A DNA stretch of 64,000 bases from Brucella thiophenivorans (GTDB lineage: Bacteria > Pseudomonadota > Alphaproteobacteria > Rhizobiales > Rhizobiaceae), in the NCBI RefSeq assembly GCF_002252445.1, contig NZ_NNRJ01000015.1, positions 558,001-622,000 on the forward strand. The letters run 5' to 3'. A program made the position numbers and the translations under genes. Shown in pieces: positions 28,088 to 38,467 of this stretch; the first letter of the stretch is position 1, and each line of letters starts with the position of its first letter. The notes below the pieces were generated by a model. The model made no database searches, had not been told where the DNA came from, and saw only the letters and a list, made by a program, of their open reading frames with translations.

Positions 28088-28882
28088 CTAAAGCAGCGAC
28101 GTTTGCCCATTGTTGATAGCGATGGCGCGCGGTGTAAAGTCATTGCCTTCATTGCCATGAAGAATAAGCGCTGGCATAAGCGACAACCCTGCGCGGCTAC
28201 CACGAATGCCGGTAATGACCATGCGTATGGCGGCACCTTCGGGACGGGGTTGGATTGGAATGATTTTCAAGCCGCCAAAGCGGCCTTCAAGTGCTGCAAG
28301 TATCTGCGCAATCGAACCGGGACGCGCAATGATGGCGACACCACCGCCCGGCCTGACAATACCGGATGCAGTGCGCAGCCATTGGTCAAACATGCCTTCC
28401 GGCATGACATGCGCTTCTGCTTTGACAGGATCGGGCGTTGAGCGATCGCTTGCCTCGTTGAAAGGCGGGTTCATGATGGCAAAGTCAAAGCTGTCGTCGA
28501 TAAGTCCCGCGGCAGCACGCGCTTTGCCGGTGAGCGATACATCGGCTTCGAGAATATCGAGGCGATCTGCGAAAGCTACATTCAGCGGATGCGCAAGGGT
28601 TTTACGAGCGAAACCAAGCATGAAGTCTGAGCGTTCAATAAGCGTAACGCGAGAATTTTTGCAGCGTGAAGCAACCGCAAGTCCTGCCGCACCGGCACCA
28701 CTACCAAGATCAGCGACGTGACCGGAAAAGTCACCCGGCACACTGCTTGCAAGAATCATTGCATCGACACCCGATCGATGGCCTTTCAATGCGGGCTGCA
28801 AAAGATGAAATGCGCCGCGATGAAATGTATCGAGCGTTTCTGCCACGCTGTCATCTGCGTGTTTGGCAATCTTATTCGTCAT
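28088..28882 (-). CDS. TrmN6/YfiC-like adenine N6-methyltransferase
   Basis: The 264-residue class I SAM-dependent methyltransferase shows the SAM loop VADLGSGAGAAGLAVA and the catalytic NPPF motif (IMNPPFNEAS), which marks N6-adenine methyltransferases of the TrmN6/YfiC group; the substrate there is A37 of tRNA1(Val). The ATG at 28882 overlaps the DUF2007 gene by 11 bp, which is the usual arrangement in Rhizobiales. An upstream in-frame start at 28993 is inside the DUF2007 gene and is rejected. Confidence 0.85.
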   Translation of the reverse strand: MTNKIAKHADDSVAETLDTFHRGAFHLLQPALKGHRSGVDAMILASSVPGDFSGHVADLGSGAGAAGLAVASRCKNSRVTLIERSDFMLGFARKTLAHPLNVAFADRLDILEADVSLTGKARAAAGLIDDSFDFAIMNPPFNEASDRSTPDPVKAEAHVMPEGMFDQWLRTASGIVRPGGGVAIIARPGSIAQILAALEGRFGGLKIIPIQPRPEGAAIRMVITGIRGSRAGLSLMPALILHGNEGNDFTPRAIAINNGQTSLL

Positions 28883-29102
28883 GATTGCGTAATTCGTGTT
28901 CCAGACCCGCATCGATAAGGTAACGCCGCGCTTCCGCCAACCGGTCTTCTTCCACCAGAAAGCGTCTTGGTATAATGCCCAGCGAACCTTCAAGAATGCT
29001 CATATTGGTATCGGCGATGAAATAGATGATACCTGCTTCTTTCATCAGCGTTTCAGCGACGGAAAGCAGAACGGAATCATTTGTGCGCATAAGTTCGATC
29101 AT
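28872..29102 (-). CDS. DUF2007 domain protein
   Basis: The 76-residue protein opens MIELMRTNDSVLLSVAETLMKEAGI and ends with an acidic helix. DUF2007 proteins are small and described as putative signal-transducing; their function is not settled. It overlaps the methyltransferase gene and is divergent from the polyprenyl synthase gene with about 155 bp between the starts. Confidence 0.85.
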   Translation of the reverse strand: MIELMRTNDSVLLSVAETLMKEAGIIYFIADTNMSILEGSLGIIPRRFLVEEDRLAEARRYLIDAGLEHELRNHDE

Positions 29103-29257
29103 TTCGACAATGTGTAACCAATAGACCGCATTGACAACTGCTTCCTTGAATGATGAACAGGCTCTGAATAAAAAGCTTGGATGTTACAGGGGCTGTAAAG
29201 CGTCTTGAGCATTCTGATCAGCACAAATAGTGTGATCTGCAGCTAGGAGTGACGATA

Positions 29258-30274
29258 TTGGGTGTGGTTTTGAATTTGGACGGGAATAACAAGCGAGAGG
29301 GATCGGTTCAGCCTCTGGTCGACCTGACAAAGGCCGACATGGGACGTGTGAACGAATTGATTCTGTCGCGTGCCGGTTCTGATGTTGAAATGATCCCGGA
29401 AGTCGCAAACCATCTCATTTCTTCTGGCGGCAAGCGTTTGCGCCCGATGATGACGCTCGCCTCCGCCCGCATGTTTGGCTATGAGGGCGAGGGGCATGTG
29501 CGTCTCGCGACGGCTGTTGAATTCATGCATACGGCAACGCTGCTTCATGATGATGTGGTGGATGAAAGCGATCTGCGTCGTGGCAAAAGCACGGCACGCA
29601 TGATCTGGGGCAATCAGGCAAGTGTGCTGGTTGGCGATTTTCTGCTTGGTCAGGCCTTCAAGATGATGGTCGATGTCGGCTCGCTCGATGCGCTTGATGT
29701 GTTGGCAACGTCTGCTTCGGTTATTGCCGAGGGCGAAGTGATGCAGCTTGCTGCAGCCAAAAATATGGAAACCACGGAAGATGAATATCTGGCGGTGATC
29801 AAGGCTAAAACTGCTGCGCTGTTTTCGGCTGCCGCAGAAGTCGGCCCGATTATTGCCAATGCAAAACCGTCAGATCGTGCAGCGTTGCGCGATTATGGCC
29901 TCAATCTCGGCCTTGCGTTCCAGCTCGTTGATGATGCGCTGGATTATGGTGGTTCTGCTAAAGATCTTGGCAAAAACACTGGCGATGATTTTCGCGAAGG
30001 CAAGATTACGCTGCCAGTTATCCTGAGCTATCGTCTTGGCACTGACGAAGAACGTGCTTTCTGGAAGCATGCGATTGAAAATGGTGCCAGCGATGATGCT
30101 TCGCTTGAAAAGGCGATTGTCATCATGACCAAGCATGGCGCGATTGCCGATACCGTTCAGCGTGCACGCCATTTTGGCGAGAGTGCCCGCGATGCTTTGG
30201 AACCGCTGAAAGCATCGCCTGAAAAAGATGCGCTGATTGAAGTGATTGATTTCTGCATCAGCCGCGTAAATTAA
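29258..30274 (+). CDS. Long-chain polyprenyl diphosphate synthase
   Basis: The product of about 338 residues is a trans-prenyltransferase. The two aspartate-rich motifs are visible as LLHDDVVDESD (first) and LVDDALDYGG (second). It makes the ubiquinone side chain (decaprenyl in most Rhizobiales), which UbiA (47.1 kb) attaches. A TTG at 29258 with AGGAG eight bases upstream is preferred over the GTG at 29249, which is too near the same AGGAG. Confidence 0.9.
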   Translation: MGVVLNLDGNNKREGSVQPLVDLTKADMGRVNELILSRAGSDVEMIPEVANHLISSGGKRLRPMMTLASARMFGYEGEGHVRLATAVEFMHTATLLHDDVVDESDLRRGKSTARMIWGNQASVLVGDFLLGQAFKMMVDVGSLDALDVLATSASVIAEGEVMQLAAAKNMETTEDEYLAVIKAKTAALFSAAAEVGPIIANAKPSDRAALRDYGLNLGLAFQLVDDALDYGGSAKDLGKNTGDDFREGKITLPVILSYRLGTDEERAFWKHAIENGASDDASLEKAIVIMTKHGAIADTVQRARHFGESARDALEPLKASPEKDALIEVIDFCISRVN

Positions 30275-30409
30275 GCCAAGACTGGATAGTTGGAAAAATA
30301 AAAGAAAATCACCACGGATGCTTTTCTTGCGCATGAATCCCAAAAAGGCCATGCTTGGGGTGCCTCTGAATAGAGGTCTTATACGGAATCGGAAAGAGGA
30401 CTGAGCTTT

Positions 30410-32212
30410 ATGCTGCAGGGATTGAAACGTCGTCCGCTTTACGGATTGCTTCTCCTCGCTTTGGCGGGTGTCGCTTTGCCTGCAAATGCAGCCATGGCCA
30501 AATCAAATCCCGATCCCGTTTCACAAGTACGTGCTGGTTCGTTTGCAGGCGCTTATCTCGCAGCGCGCACGGCTGAGGCCGATAATAATATTGGGGCTGC
30601 GGTTGATTTCTATCGTCAGGCCATGGCTTTTGATCCCGGCAATGACATCATCAAGCAGAATCTGCTTCTCGCACTTTTGACCGAAGGCCGCTTCAAGGAT
30701 GCACTGCCCCTTGCTGAGGAACTCAAAGACCAGCCCGAGATTGAGCGTTTTTCGCGCGTTGCTTTGGCAATTGATGCTATTTCCAAGAAGCAATATCGCA
30801 AGACTGGTCCGCTTCTGATGCTGTCGGTTCAGTCGGATATGGATGTGCTGGCCACCAGTCTTATGAGTGCATGGGTCAAGGTTGGGCAGGGCAATCCCAA
30901 AACCGCGCTTGCCGATGTTAACAAAATCCAGGGCCCGGAATGGTATAACCTTTTTCGTATTTATAACGCCGCTTTGATCGCTGATATTGCTGGGCAGAAG
31001 CAGGACGCACGCAATTATTACCAACAGGCGATTGATGATCGTCCGGGTGGTGCTGCGGCTCCCGATACTTACGAGCGCATCGTGATGTCCTATGCCGCGT
31101 TCAAGCTGCGTCAGGGTGACAAAGACGGCGCGATCAAGTTGCTTAAAGATGCGGAAGAACTGCTCAATGGCCGTTTGACCATCACCGAAATGCGCGAAAA
31201 GATTGAGGCCGGACAGAAATATCCGCGCTTGATCGACACACCGCAACAGGGTGCCGGTGAAGTGCTTTATACGCTTGGCACGGCAATCAATCGTGGCGGT
31301 GCCGAAGCTTTCGCAAAGCTTTATCTGCAAATGTCGCTGCCGTTGCGTCCGAATAATGACGCGACGTTTTATCAGCTCGGCGATATTTCAGCCAAGCTGC
31401 GCCAGCCGGAAAAAGCTGTTGACTATTATGGCCGTGTGCCGGAAAAGTCGCCCTACAGACGCGATGCCGAAATGCAGCGGGCGCTTAATCTCGCCGAAAA
31501 TGAAAAGACCGGCGATGCAATCGAGCAGCTCAAAACCTTGCTAAAACGTGACAAGACTGATCTGCGCACTTATCTCGCACTCGGCGGTGTATATGCACAG
31601 GACAAGAATTTTGCCGATGCAGCAAAAATCTATGATGCGGCTGTAGAACAGATCAAATTGCCAGAACGCAAGGACTGGCCGGTGTTCTATCAGCGCGGTA
31701 TCGCGCATGAGCGACTGAAGGAATGGGATCAGGCAGAGCCAAATTTCAAAAAGGCGCTTGAGCTTTTCCCTGACCAGCCGCAGGTTCTGAATTATCTTGG
31801 TTATTCATGGGTTGATCGCGGTGAAAATCTCGATGAAGCGCTCACAATGATCAAGAAGGCCGTCGAACTGCGTCCGCAGGATGGCTATATCGTTGATTCG
31901 CTCGGCTGGGCTTATTATAAGCTCGGTCGTTACCCGGAAGCCGTGGTCGAGCTGGAAAAGGCTGTGAAGCTGCGCCCGGAAGACCCGACGATCAATGATC
32001 ATCTTGGCGATGCTTACTGGCGTGCCGATCGTCAGCTTGAAGCGACATTCCAGTGGAACCATGCCATTGCAGGCAAACCAGAGCCAGAAGAGCTGGCCAA
32101 GATTGAGGAAAAGCTCAAAAAAGGTTTGGCCGCTGATCCAAATCCTTCGGAGGCTAAGGCCCAGGACAAAAAGCCTGAGCCGACAATAGCCCCAGAAAGC
32201 AAAACTGAATAA
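30410..32212 (+). CDS. Exported TPR-repeat protein
   Basis: The 600-residue protein begins with a signal peptide (LYGLLLLALAGVALPANA) and consists of a long array of tetratricopeptide repeats, clearest in the second half (for example PEKAVDYYGRVPEK, LDEALTMIKKAVELRPQDGY). It ends in a charged Lys/Pro/Glu tail. Such proteins scaffold envelope complexes. It lies between the polyprenyl synthase and glyQ on the same strand, with its own leader. Confidence 0.85.
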   Translation: MLQGLKRRPLYGLLLLALAGVALPANAAMAKSNPDPVSQVRAGSFAGAYLAARTAEADNNIGAAVDFYRQAMAFDPGNDIIKQNLLLALLTEGRFKDALPLAEELKDQPEIERFSRVALAIDAISKKQYRKTGPLLMLSVQSDMDVLATSLMSAWVKVGQGNPKTALADVNKIQGPEWYNLFRIYNAALIADIAGQKQDARNYYQQAIDDRPGGAAAPDTYERIVMSYAAFKLRQGDKDGAIKLLKDAEELLNGRLTITEMREKIEAGQKYPRLIDTPQQGAGEVLYTLGTAINRGGAEAFAKLYLQMSLPLRPNNDATFYQLGDISAKLRQPEKAVDYYGRVPEKSPYRRDAEMQRALNLAENEKTGDAIEQLKTLLKRDKTDLRTYLALGGVYAQDKNFADAAKIYDAAVEQIKLPERKDWPVFYQRGIAHERLKEWDQAEPNFKKALELFPDQPQVLNYLGYSWVDRGENLDEALTMIKKAVELRPQDGYIVDSLGWAYYKLGRYPEAVVELEKAVKLRPEDPTINDHLGDAYWRADRQLEATFQWNHAIAGKPEPEELAKIEEKLKKGLAADPNPSEAKAQDKKPEPTIAPESKTE

Positions 32213-32297
32213 TATACTCGCCCGGAAATCACATCGATTTTCGGGCTAATCATTTGCTTCTCCCAATAAGATCGCCCTTTAGCGTCACAGTGTGCGC

Positions 32298-32326
32298 TTG
32301 ACCGTGGCAGGCGGACAAATTAGACC
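32298..32326 (+). promoter_or_regulatory. Candidate promoter for glyQS
   Basis: TTGACC (32298-32303), a 17-bp spacer and TAGACC (32321-32326), 58 bp before the preferred glyQ start. Confidence 0.45.
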
Positions 32327-32383
32327 GGGCCAATCATTTCAATAACAAGGCCTGACCCTGTGTCCAGTACGTTGCCAGCACAT

Positions 32384-33310
32384 ATGCACCCCACCCGTTC
32401 CTTTCAGGGTCTGATCCTGACGCTCCATAATTATTGGGCGGAACACGGTTGCGCTATTTTGCAGCCTTACGACATGGAAGTAGGGGCGGGTACGTTCCAC
32501 CCGGCAACGACTTTGCGTTCGCTCGGGCCGAAGCCTTGGAAAGCTGCCTATGTGCAGCCCTCGCGCCGTCCGAAGGATGGTCGCTATGGCGAAAACCCAA
32601 ACCGTTTGCAGCATTATTACCAGTATCAAGTGATCATCAAGCCATCGCCGCCGAATCTTCAGGATCTCTATCTTGGTTCGCTGCGGGCCATTGGCCTTGA
32701 TCCAACGCTGCATGACGTGCGCTTCGTTGAAGACGATTGGGAAAGCCCAACGCTCGGTGCTTGGGGTCTTGGCTGGGAATGCTGGTGTGACGGCATGGAA
32801 GTGTCGCAGTTCACTTATTTTCAGCAAGTCTGCGGCATTGAATGCTCGCCGGTTGCTGGCGAGCTGACTTATGGTCTGGAACGCCTCGCCATGTATGTGC
32901 AGGGAGTGGACAATGTCTATGACCTCAACTTCAACGGCTTGGAAGGCGAAGAAAAACTCACCTATGGCGATGTTTTCTTGCAAGCCGAGCAGGAATATTC
33001 CCGCTACAATTTCGAAATGGCTAACACCGAAATTCTGCATCAGCATTTCATCGATGCAGAGCGTGAATGTGAAGCGATTTTGAAGGCAGGCAGCACGGGC
33101 GAAGGCTCACTGCATAAATGCGTTTTCCCGGCTTACGACCAATGCATCAAGGCATCGCATGTCTTTAACCTGATGGATGCGCGTGGCGTGATCTCGGTCA
33201 CTGAACGTCAGAGCTATATTCTGCGTGTGCGCAATCTCGCGCGTCAGTGCGGCGAAGCATTTCTGTTGACCGATGCCGGTGGTTTTAATCTCAAGCGTGA
33301 GGGCGAGTAA
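32384..33310 (+). CDS. glyQ: Glycyl-tRNA synthetase alpha subunit
   Basis: The 308-residue class II synthetase subunit begins [30 protein letters not shown], which matches the known N-terminus in Brucella. It binds ATP and glycine; the conserved [19 protein letters not shown] is visible. The partner glyS follows by five bases. A GTG at 32360 would add eight residues and has AAGG upstream, so the start is not certain. Confidence 0.96.
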   Translation: MHPTRSFQGLILTLHNYWAEHGCAILQPYDMEVGAGTFHPATTLRSLGPKPWKAAYVQPSRRPKDGRYGENPNRLQHYYQYQVIIKPSPPNLQDLYLGSLRAIGLDPTLHDVRFVEDDWESPTLGAWGLGWECWCDGMEVSQFTYFQQVCGIECSPVAGELTYGLERLAMYVQGVDNVYDLNFNGLEGEEKLTYGDVFLQAEQEYSRYNFEMANTEILHQHFIDAERECEAILKAGSTGEGSLHKCVFPAYDQCIKASHVFNLMDARGVISVTERQSYILRVRNLARQCGEAFLLTDAGGFNLKREGE

Positions 33311-33315
33311 TTAAT

Positions 33316-35610
33316 ATGCCTGATTTGTTGCTCGAACTTTTCTCGGAAGAGATTCCTGCTCGTATGCAGCGCAAGGCTGCGGGTGATTTCAAGAAGATGA
33401 TCACCGATGGTCTGGTGGAAGCCGGTCTGACCTATGAGGCAGCGACTGCCTATTGGACCCCGCGTCGTCTGACGCTCGATGTTCGCGGTCTGACCGTGCG
33501 CTCGAAAGACGTGCATGAAGACGTGAAGGGACCTTCGGTCACCGCTCCAGAGCAGGCCATTGCAGGCTTTTTGCGCAAGGCTGGATTGACCGATGTGTCT
33601 CAGGCGCATGTGCATTCCGACCCAAAGAAGGGCGATTTCTACGTTGCCCATCTGACCAAGGCGGGTCGCGCTGCGGAAGAAATTATTGCGGAACTCGTAC
33701 CGCAAGTGATCCGCAACTTCCCATGGCCAAAATCCATGCGTTGGGGTGCGGCTTCATCAAAGCCGGGTGCACTTCGCTGGGTGCGTCCACTGCAATCGAT
33801 CCTCTGCACATTCGGCCCTGAAACCGAAGAAACGGTTGTGGTGGAGTTTGACATTGACGGCCTGAAATCCGGCAATCTTACCTATGGTCATCGTTTCTTA
33901 AGCGATGGTCAGGCTATCAAGGTGCGCCGCTTTGATGACTACGTTGAAAAGCTTGAAAAGGCTTTCGTGGTGCTCGACGCCGAGCGCCGCAAGGAAATCA
34001 TACTGCAGGACGCCCGTAATCTGACTTTTGCATCTGGCCTCGATCTGGTTGAAGACGAAGGCTTGCTTGAAGAAGTGTCCGGTCTGGTTGAATGGCCGGT
34101 CGTGCTGATGGGCGAGTTTGAGGAAGAATTCCTCGCAATCCCGCCGGAGGTCATCCGCCTCACCATCCGCGCCAACCAGAAATGCTTCGTCACCCGCAAG
34201 CAGGGCGAAACGGAAGCGCTGTCGAACAAGTTCATTCTGATCTCGAACATCGCGGCCCGCGATGGCGGCACGGAAATCGCTTACGGCAATGGCAAGGTCG
34301 TGCGCGCACGTCTCTCCGATGCGCTTTATTTCTGGCACACCGATCAGCATGATCTACCAGACCTCGATAAACTGGCGCTGTCTGGCGAAAAATTCGGCCT
34401 TGATCTGAAAAAGCCGCTTGATCAGCGCATGGCGCGTTTGGATGCACTCAATGTGACCTTCCACGCCAAGCTCGGCACGCAAGGCGCACGCGTTGAACGT
34501 ATCCGCGAACTGGCGAGCCAGATCGCACCGTTGGTCGGCGCTGATCCCAAGCTTGCAGCGCGTGCGGCAGTTCTGGCAAAGGCCGATCTGACGACGGAAG
34601 TTGTCGGCGAGTTCCCTGAACTTCAGGGCGCAATGGGCCGCAAATATGCGCTTCTTCAGGGTGAAAACGAAGCCGTCGCAGCTGCGCTAGAAGAGCATTA
34701 CAAGCCACAAGGCCCATCGGATTTCGTGCCGAAGAACCCGGTTGCTGTTGCTGTCGCTCTGGCTGACAAGCTCGATACACTGGTTGGTTTCTGGGCGATT
34801 GACGAAAAGCCGACCGGCTCGAAAGACCCGTTTGCTCTGCGTCGTGCTGCATTGGGCGTAATCCGTCTGGTTCTGTCGCAAGACTGGAAGTTCCCACTGT
34901 TGCCACTTCTGCGCTCGGCTTATACGTCGCTCAAGGAAGGCCAGGTTCAGCGGAAACTGCGTGAGTTCGAAGCAAGGCTGATCGCTGAAAAGTCTGGCGA
35001 TGTGGACGGCGAACAGGACGTTGATAACGCACTGCGCAATCTTGAAACGACCACACGCGCGGAAGTCGAAGCTAATGCTGAGCCGTTGCTGTCCGATCTG
35101 CTGTCCTTCTTGCATGACCGCTTCAAGGTTCACCTGAAGGAAGATGGTGCACGTTACGACGCGATTGATGCGGTTCTGACCGCTGATGCCGACAATCTTC
35201 TGCTGGTTGCCCGTCGTGTTGAAGCGCTAATCGTGTTTATCAATGAAGAAGACGGCAAAAACCTGCTGGCTGGTACCAAGCGCGCGGCCAATATTCTGGC
35301 TGCGGAAGAAAAGAAGGGCACCATGGTCGCTCAAAGCGTCGATGCTGCTCTGCTGAAGCTTGACGAGGAAAAGGCGCTTTATGCGGCGGTAAACCTCGCA
35401 GCTCAGGAAGCTGAAGAAGCTATCGCTCGCGAGGATTTCGGTGGTGCAATGCTGGCGCTGGCCAAGCTGCGCGGTCCGGTCGATATATTCTTTGAGAGCG
35501 TCTTGGTCAATGACGAGGACGAAAATGTCCGCGCCAACCGTCTCGCACTGCTTGAACAAATCCGTACTGCCACCAGCAAGGTGGCCGATTTCTCGAAAAT
35601 CGCCGGATAA
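33316..35610 (+). CDS. glyS: Glycyl-tRNA synthetase beta subunit
   Basis: The 764-residue beta subunit binds tRNA(Gly). It opens [18 protein letters not shown] and carries the HD-like segment and the C-terminal DALR anticodon-binding domain, ending before [18 protein letters not shown]. It starts five bases after glyQ, with GAGGGCGAG at the end of glyQ serving as ribosome site. A strong terminator follows the stop. Confidence 0.97.
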   Translation: MPDLLLELFSEEIPARMQRKAAGDFKKMITDGLVEAGLTYEAATAYWTPRRLTLDVRGLTVRSKDVHEDVKGPSVTAPEQAIAGFLRKAGLTDVSQAHVHSDPKKGDFYVAHLTKAGRAAEEIIAELVPQVIRNFPWPKSMRWGAASSKPGALRWVRPLQSILCTFGPETEETVVVEFDIDGLKSGNLTYGHRFLSDGQAIKVRRFDDYVEKLEKAFVVLDAERRKEIILQDARNLTFASGLDLVEDEGLLEEVSGLVEWPVVLMGEFEEEFLAIPPEVIRLTIRANQKCFVTRKQGETEALSNKFILISNIAARDGGTEIAYGNGKVVRARLSDALYFWHTDQHDLPDLDKLALSGEKFGLDLKKPLDQRMARLDALNVTFHAKLGTQGARVERIRELASQIAPLVGADPKLAARAAVLAKADLTTEVVGEFPELQGAMGRKYALLQGENEAVAAALEEHYKPQGPSDFVPKNPVAVAVALADKLDTLVGFWAIDEKPTGSKDPFALRRAALGVIRLVLSQDWKFPLLPLLRSAYTSLKEGQVQRKLREFEARLIAEKSGDVDGEQDVDNALRNLETTTRAEVEANAEPLLSDLLSFLHDRFKVHLKEDGARYDAIDAVLTADADNLLLVARRVEALIVFINEEDGKNLLAGTKRAANILAAEEKKGTMVAQSVDAALLKLDEEKALYAAVNLAAQEAEEAIAREDFGGAMLALAKLRGPVDIFFESVLVNDEDENVRANRLALLEQIRTATSKVADFSKIAG

Positions 35611-35613
35611 ACG

Positions 35614-35646
35614 AAAAGGGCGCTTTTTAGCGCCCTTTCTTTTTTA
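35614..35646 (+). terminator. Rho-independent terminator of glyQS
   Basis: AAAGGGCGCT-TTTT-AGCGCCCTTT stem followed by CTTTTTT, immediately after the glyS stop. Confidence 0.92.
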
Positions 35647-35710
35647 TCTCATTCCGATCTTGCATCAACTGCGTATCGGAGTCCCTTGCTCAAAAGCGAC
35701 GCTTTGTGTA

Positions 35711-35765
35711 GCTAAAGCGCATCCTGAAAAGTGTGAAACGGTTTTCAGAAAAGATGCGCGTTCCT
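35711..35765. repeat. RIME-like palindrome
   Basis: GCGCATCCTGAAAA at 35717-35730 pairs with TTTTCAG (35742-35748) and GATGCGC (35753-35759) around the core GTGTGAAACGG. It is the same core (GAAAAGTGTGAAACGGTTTTC type) as in other copies at 42983, 49541 and 61094. It lies just before the Sua5 gene. Confidence 0.75.
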
Positions 35766-35785
35766 GAGACGGCAGGAGAATGACA

Positions 35786-36757
35786 TTGGCCGAGCTGTTA
35801 GAATTCGACGATAAAGCTGCCTCACGCGCGGTAGAAGTGCTTGCACGCGGTGGCCTTGTCGCGATTCCTACGGAAACGGTCTATGGCCTTGCCGCTGATG
35901 CATCGCATGGCGAAGGTGTGGCAGGTATTTTCGCCGCCAAAGGTCGCCCGCAGTTCAATCCGCTTATCGCTCATGTAGACAGTATCGCCATGGCCGAGCG
36001 CTATGTGAGCTTCGATCCCATCTCACGCAAACTGGCGAAAGCTTTCTGGCCGGGGCCGTTGACACTCGTTTTGTCGCTTAAGGCTAAACAGGACACGCCG
36101 CGCCCAATTCATTCGCTGGTGACAGCGGGCCTTGATACGCTGGCCATCCGTATGCCCGCCGGACGAGTGCGTGATATTATAAAGGATCTGGACAGTCCCG
36201 TGGCCGCACCAAGCGCCAACACGTCAGGCCGCATCAGTCCGACATCTGCAAAAGCTGTTGCAGATGATCTGGGCGACAAGATTGATATGATCCTCGATGC
36301 CGGTCCCTGTGGTGTCGGCGTTGAATCCACCATCATCAAGGTTGAAGGCGAACGCGTGCGCTTGTTTCGCCCTGGTGGTTTGGCCGCGGAAGAAATTGAA
36401 GCCTTTCTTGGCGTGAAACTGATCCGAGTTGAACATAATGCCGCCATTCAGGCTCCCGGCATGATGGAATCGCATTATGCGCCGGATGCCGCGATGCGCC
36501 TTGACGTTAACAGCGTAAAGTCGGGTGAGGCGCTGCTGGCTTTTGGCCCGACGCGCGTTGCAGGCAGCGATGAGGCGATCGAAACGCTCAATCTCAGCGA
36601 AAGCGGCGATCCGCGCGAAGCAGCCAGCAATCTGTTTGACTTCATGCGCAAGCTTGACGCGACGGGGGCTGTGATAATCGCTGTTGAACCCATTCCTTTT
36701 GATGGTCTCGGTGAGGCCATCAATGATCGTCTTAAACGCGCGGCGGCCCCGCGCTAG
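35786..36757 (+). CDS. L-threonylcarbamoyladenylate synthase, Sua5 type
   Basis: The product of about 323 residues makes threonylcarbamoyl-AMP for the t6A modification of ANN-decoding tRNAs. The YrdC domain is visible (GGLVAIPTETVYGLAADA, then KGRPQFNPLIAHV, SANTSG, GVESTII). The C-terminal Sua5 extension of about 110 residues distinguishes it from the short TsaC form. TTG 35786 has AGGAG seven bases upstream; ATG 35780 is only one base from it. Confidence 0.93.
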   Translation: MAELLEFDDKAASRAVEVLARGGLVAIPTETVYGLAADASHGEGVAGIFAAKGRPQFNPLIAHVDSIAMAERYVSFDPISRKLAKAFWPGPLTLVLSLKAKQDTPRPIHSLVTAGLDTLAIRMPAGRVRDIIKDLDSPVAAPSANTSGRISPTSAKAVADDLGDKIDMILDAGPCGVGVESTIIKVEGERVRLFRPGGLAAEEIEAFLGVKLIRVEHNAAIQAPGMMESHYAPDAAMRLDVNSVKSGEALLAFGPTRVAGSDEAIETLNLSESGDPREAASNLFDFMRKLDATGAVIIAVEPIPFDGLGEAINDRLKRAAAPR

Positions 36758-36782
36758 TTCCCCAAACATTCAAGAGAAGCAC

Positions 36783-38195
36783 ATGCTCGACACCGCCCTG
36801 ATCGAACGTTTTGCAGCCATCGTTGGCCAAAAGAATGCGCTGACTGCGCCAGAAGACATTGCGCCCTTCATGATCGAACAGCGCGATCTCTATCAGGGCC
36901 GTTCACCGCTGGTACTGCGTCCAGGTTCGACGGAAGAAGTTTCCGCGATCATGAAGCTTGCCAATGAAACCAAAACTCCAGTAGTGCCGCAGGGCGGCAA
37001 TACTGGTCTTGTTGGGGGGCAGACGCCCGATCAAAGCAACACCACTATTGTCTTGTCGCTTGGCCGCATGAACAAGGTGCGCGCGGTTGACCCGGTTGGC
37101 AATCTGGTAACGGTTGAAGCTGGTGTCATCCTCAAAAACCTTCAGGACGAAGCGCAGAAAGTGGGCCGTCTGTTCCCGTTGTCGCTTGGCGCGGAAGGCT
37201 CTTGCCAGATCGGTGGCAATCTTGGTTCAAACGCTGGCGGCACCGCCGTTCTGGCCTATGGCAATATGCGTGAGCTTTGCCTTGGTCTTGAAGTGGTCCT
37301 GCCAAATGGCGAAATCCTCAACGATCTGCGCTATGTGAAGAAAGACAACACTGGCTATGATCTGAAAGACCTGTTCATCGGGTGTGAAGGCACACTTGGA
37401 ATCATCACTGCCGCAGTGCTGAAAATCTATCCGCAGCCAAAGGGCAAGGGCGTGGCCTATGCAGGTCTTCGCAGCCCGGAAGACGTGCTTCGCCTGTTCC
37501 AGCTTGCGACCGAACATGCTGGCCCGTCGCTGACCGGCTTTGAACTGATGCCACGTGTCGGCGTTGAGTTCACCATTGCCCATGTGGATGGTGTTCGCGA
37601 TCCGCTGGAAAGCCCGCATGACTGGTATGTGCTGGTTGATATTTCGTCGAGCCGTTCGGAAGACGATGCCCGCACCACACTCGAAACCATTCTGACCGAA
37701 GCGTTTGAGAACGACATCATTCAGGATGCGGCAATTGCTGAAAGCGTGGCGCAGGCGCAGATGTTCTGGAAAATGCGTGAGGAAATGTCCTGGGCGCAGA
37801 AGCCGGAAGGAGGCTCAATCAAGCACGACATTTCCGTGCCTGTCGCGAAAATCCCCGAATTTATTGCCGAAGCCAATGCAGCAACGCTCGAGATGATTCC
37901 GGGTTCGCGTATCGTTTGCTTCGGCCATATTGGCGATGGCAATCTGCATTATAATGTGTCGCAGCCAATTGGCGCCGACAAGGAAGCTTTCCTGGCGCGC
38001 TGGCACGAATTAAATCACCGTATTCACACAATTGTTGCTTCTCATACCGGATCGATCTCGGCTGAGCACGGTATCGGCGTGTTGAAACGCGAGGAGCTTG
38101 CCTTCTTCAAGCAGGATGTAGCTCTTGAATTGATGCGCCATATTAAGAAATCATTCGACCCGAATAGCATCATGAATCCGGGTAAAGTGCTGTAA
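36783..38195 (+). CDS. FAD-linked 2-hydroxyacid dehydrogenase (GlcD/D2HGDH type)
   Basis: The 470-residue flavoprotein has an FAD-binding PCMH domain (VVPQGGNTGLVGGQTPD, LGSNAGGTAVLAYG) and a C-terminal FAD-linked oxidase domain with CFGHIGDGNLHYNV and HTGSISAEHGIGVLKR. The family includes glycolate oxidase subunit GlcD, D-lactate and D-2-hydroxyglutarate dehydrogenases; the isolated gene with no glcE/glcF favours the last. ATG 36783 is chosen, with GAGAAG upstream; an upstream in-frame start lies inside the Sua5 gene. Confidence 0.88.
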   Translation: MLDTALIERFAAIVGQKNALTAPEDIAPFMIEQRDLYQGRSPLVLRPGSTEEVSAIMKLANETKTPVVPQGGNTGLVGGQTPDQSNTTIVLSLGRMNKVRAVDPVGNLVTVEAGVILKNLQDEAQKVGRLFPLSLGAEGSCQIGGNLGSNAGGTAVLAYGNMRELCLGLEVVLPNGEILNDLRYVKKDNTGYDLKDLFIGCEGTLGIITAAVLKIYPQPKGKGVAYAGLRSPEDVLRLFQLATEHAGPSLTGFELMPRVGVEFTIAHVDGVRDPLESPHDWYVLVDISSSRSEDDARTTLETILTEAFENDIIQDAAIAESVAQAQMFWKMREEMSWAQKPEGGSIKHDISVPVAKIPEFIAEANAATLEMIPGSRIVCFGHIGDGNLHYNVSQPIGADKEAFLARWHELNHRIHTIVASHTGSISAEHGIGVLKREELAFFKQDVALELMRHIKKSFDPNSIMNPGKVL

Positions 38196-38217
38196 TTTCA
38201 GCAAATAAGATGAAATT

Positions 38218-38246
38218 AAGGCGGACAGGTAACTGTCCGCCTTTTC
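38218..38246 (+). terminator. Terminator after the FAD-linked dehydrogenase gene
   Basis: GGCGGACAGG-TAA-CTGTCCGCC stem, flanked by AA and TTTTCATTT. Confidence 0.9.
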
Positions 38247-38467
38247 ATTTATGTAAACGAAAATTAGCAAGAATTACCGAGTTCTTACACGTGGTTGTAA
38301 AGCAGTAACCAAATGAAAAAGCAGGGAAAAGTTAACCTAACGCGTTAAGCGCCTCAGTAATAATCATCGCCTATTCTCCAAATCAACAAGAGCGAACACC
38401 GCTCAAAAAGAGAAGTCGGAATAACTGGCTCTCAAAAAACAGGCAGAGATAGACAGAGGCGTCGAAC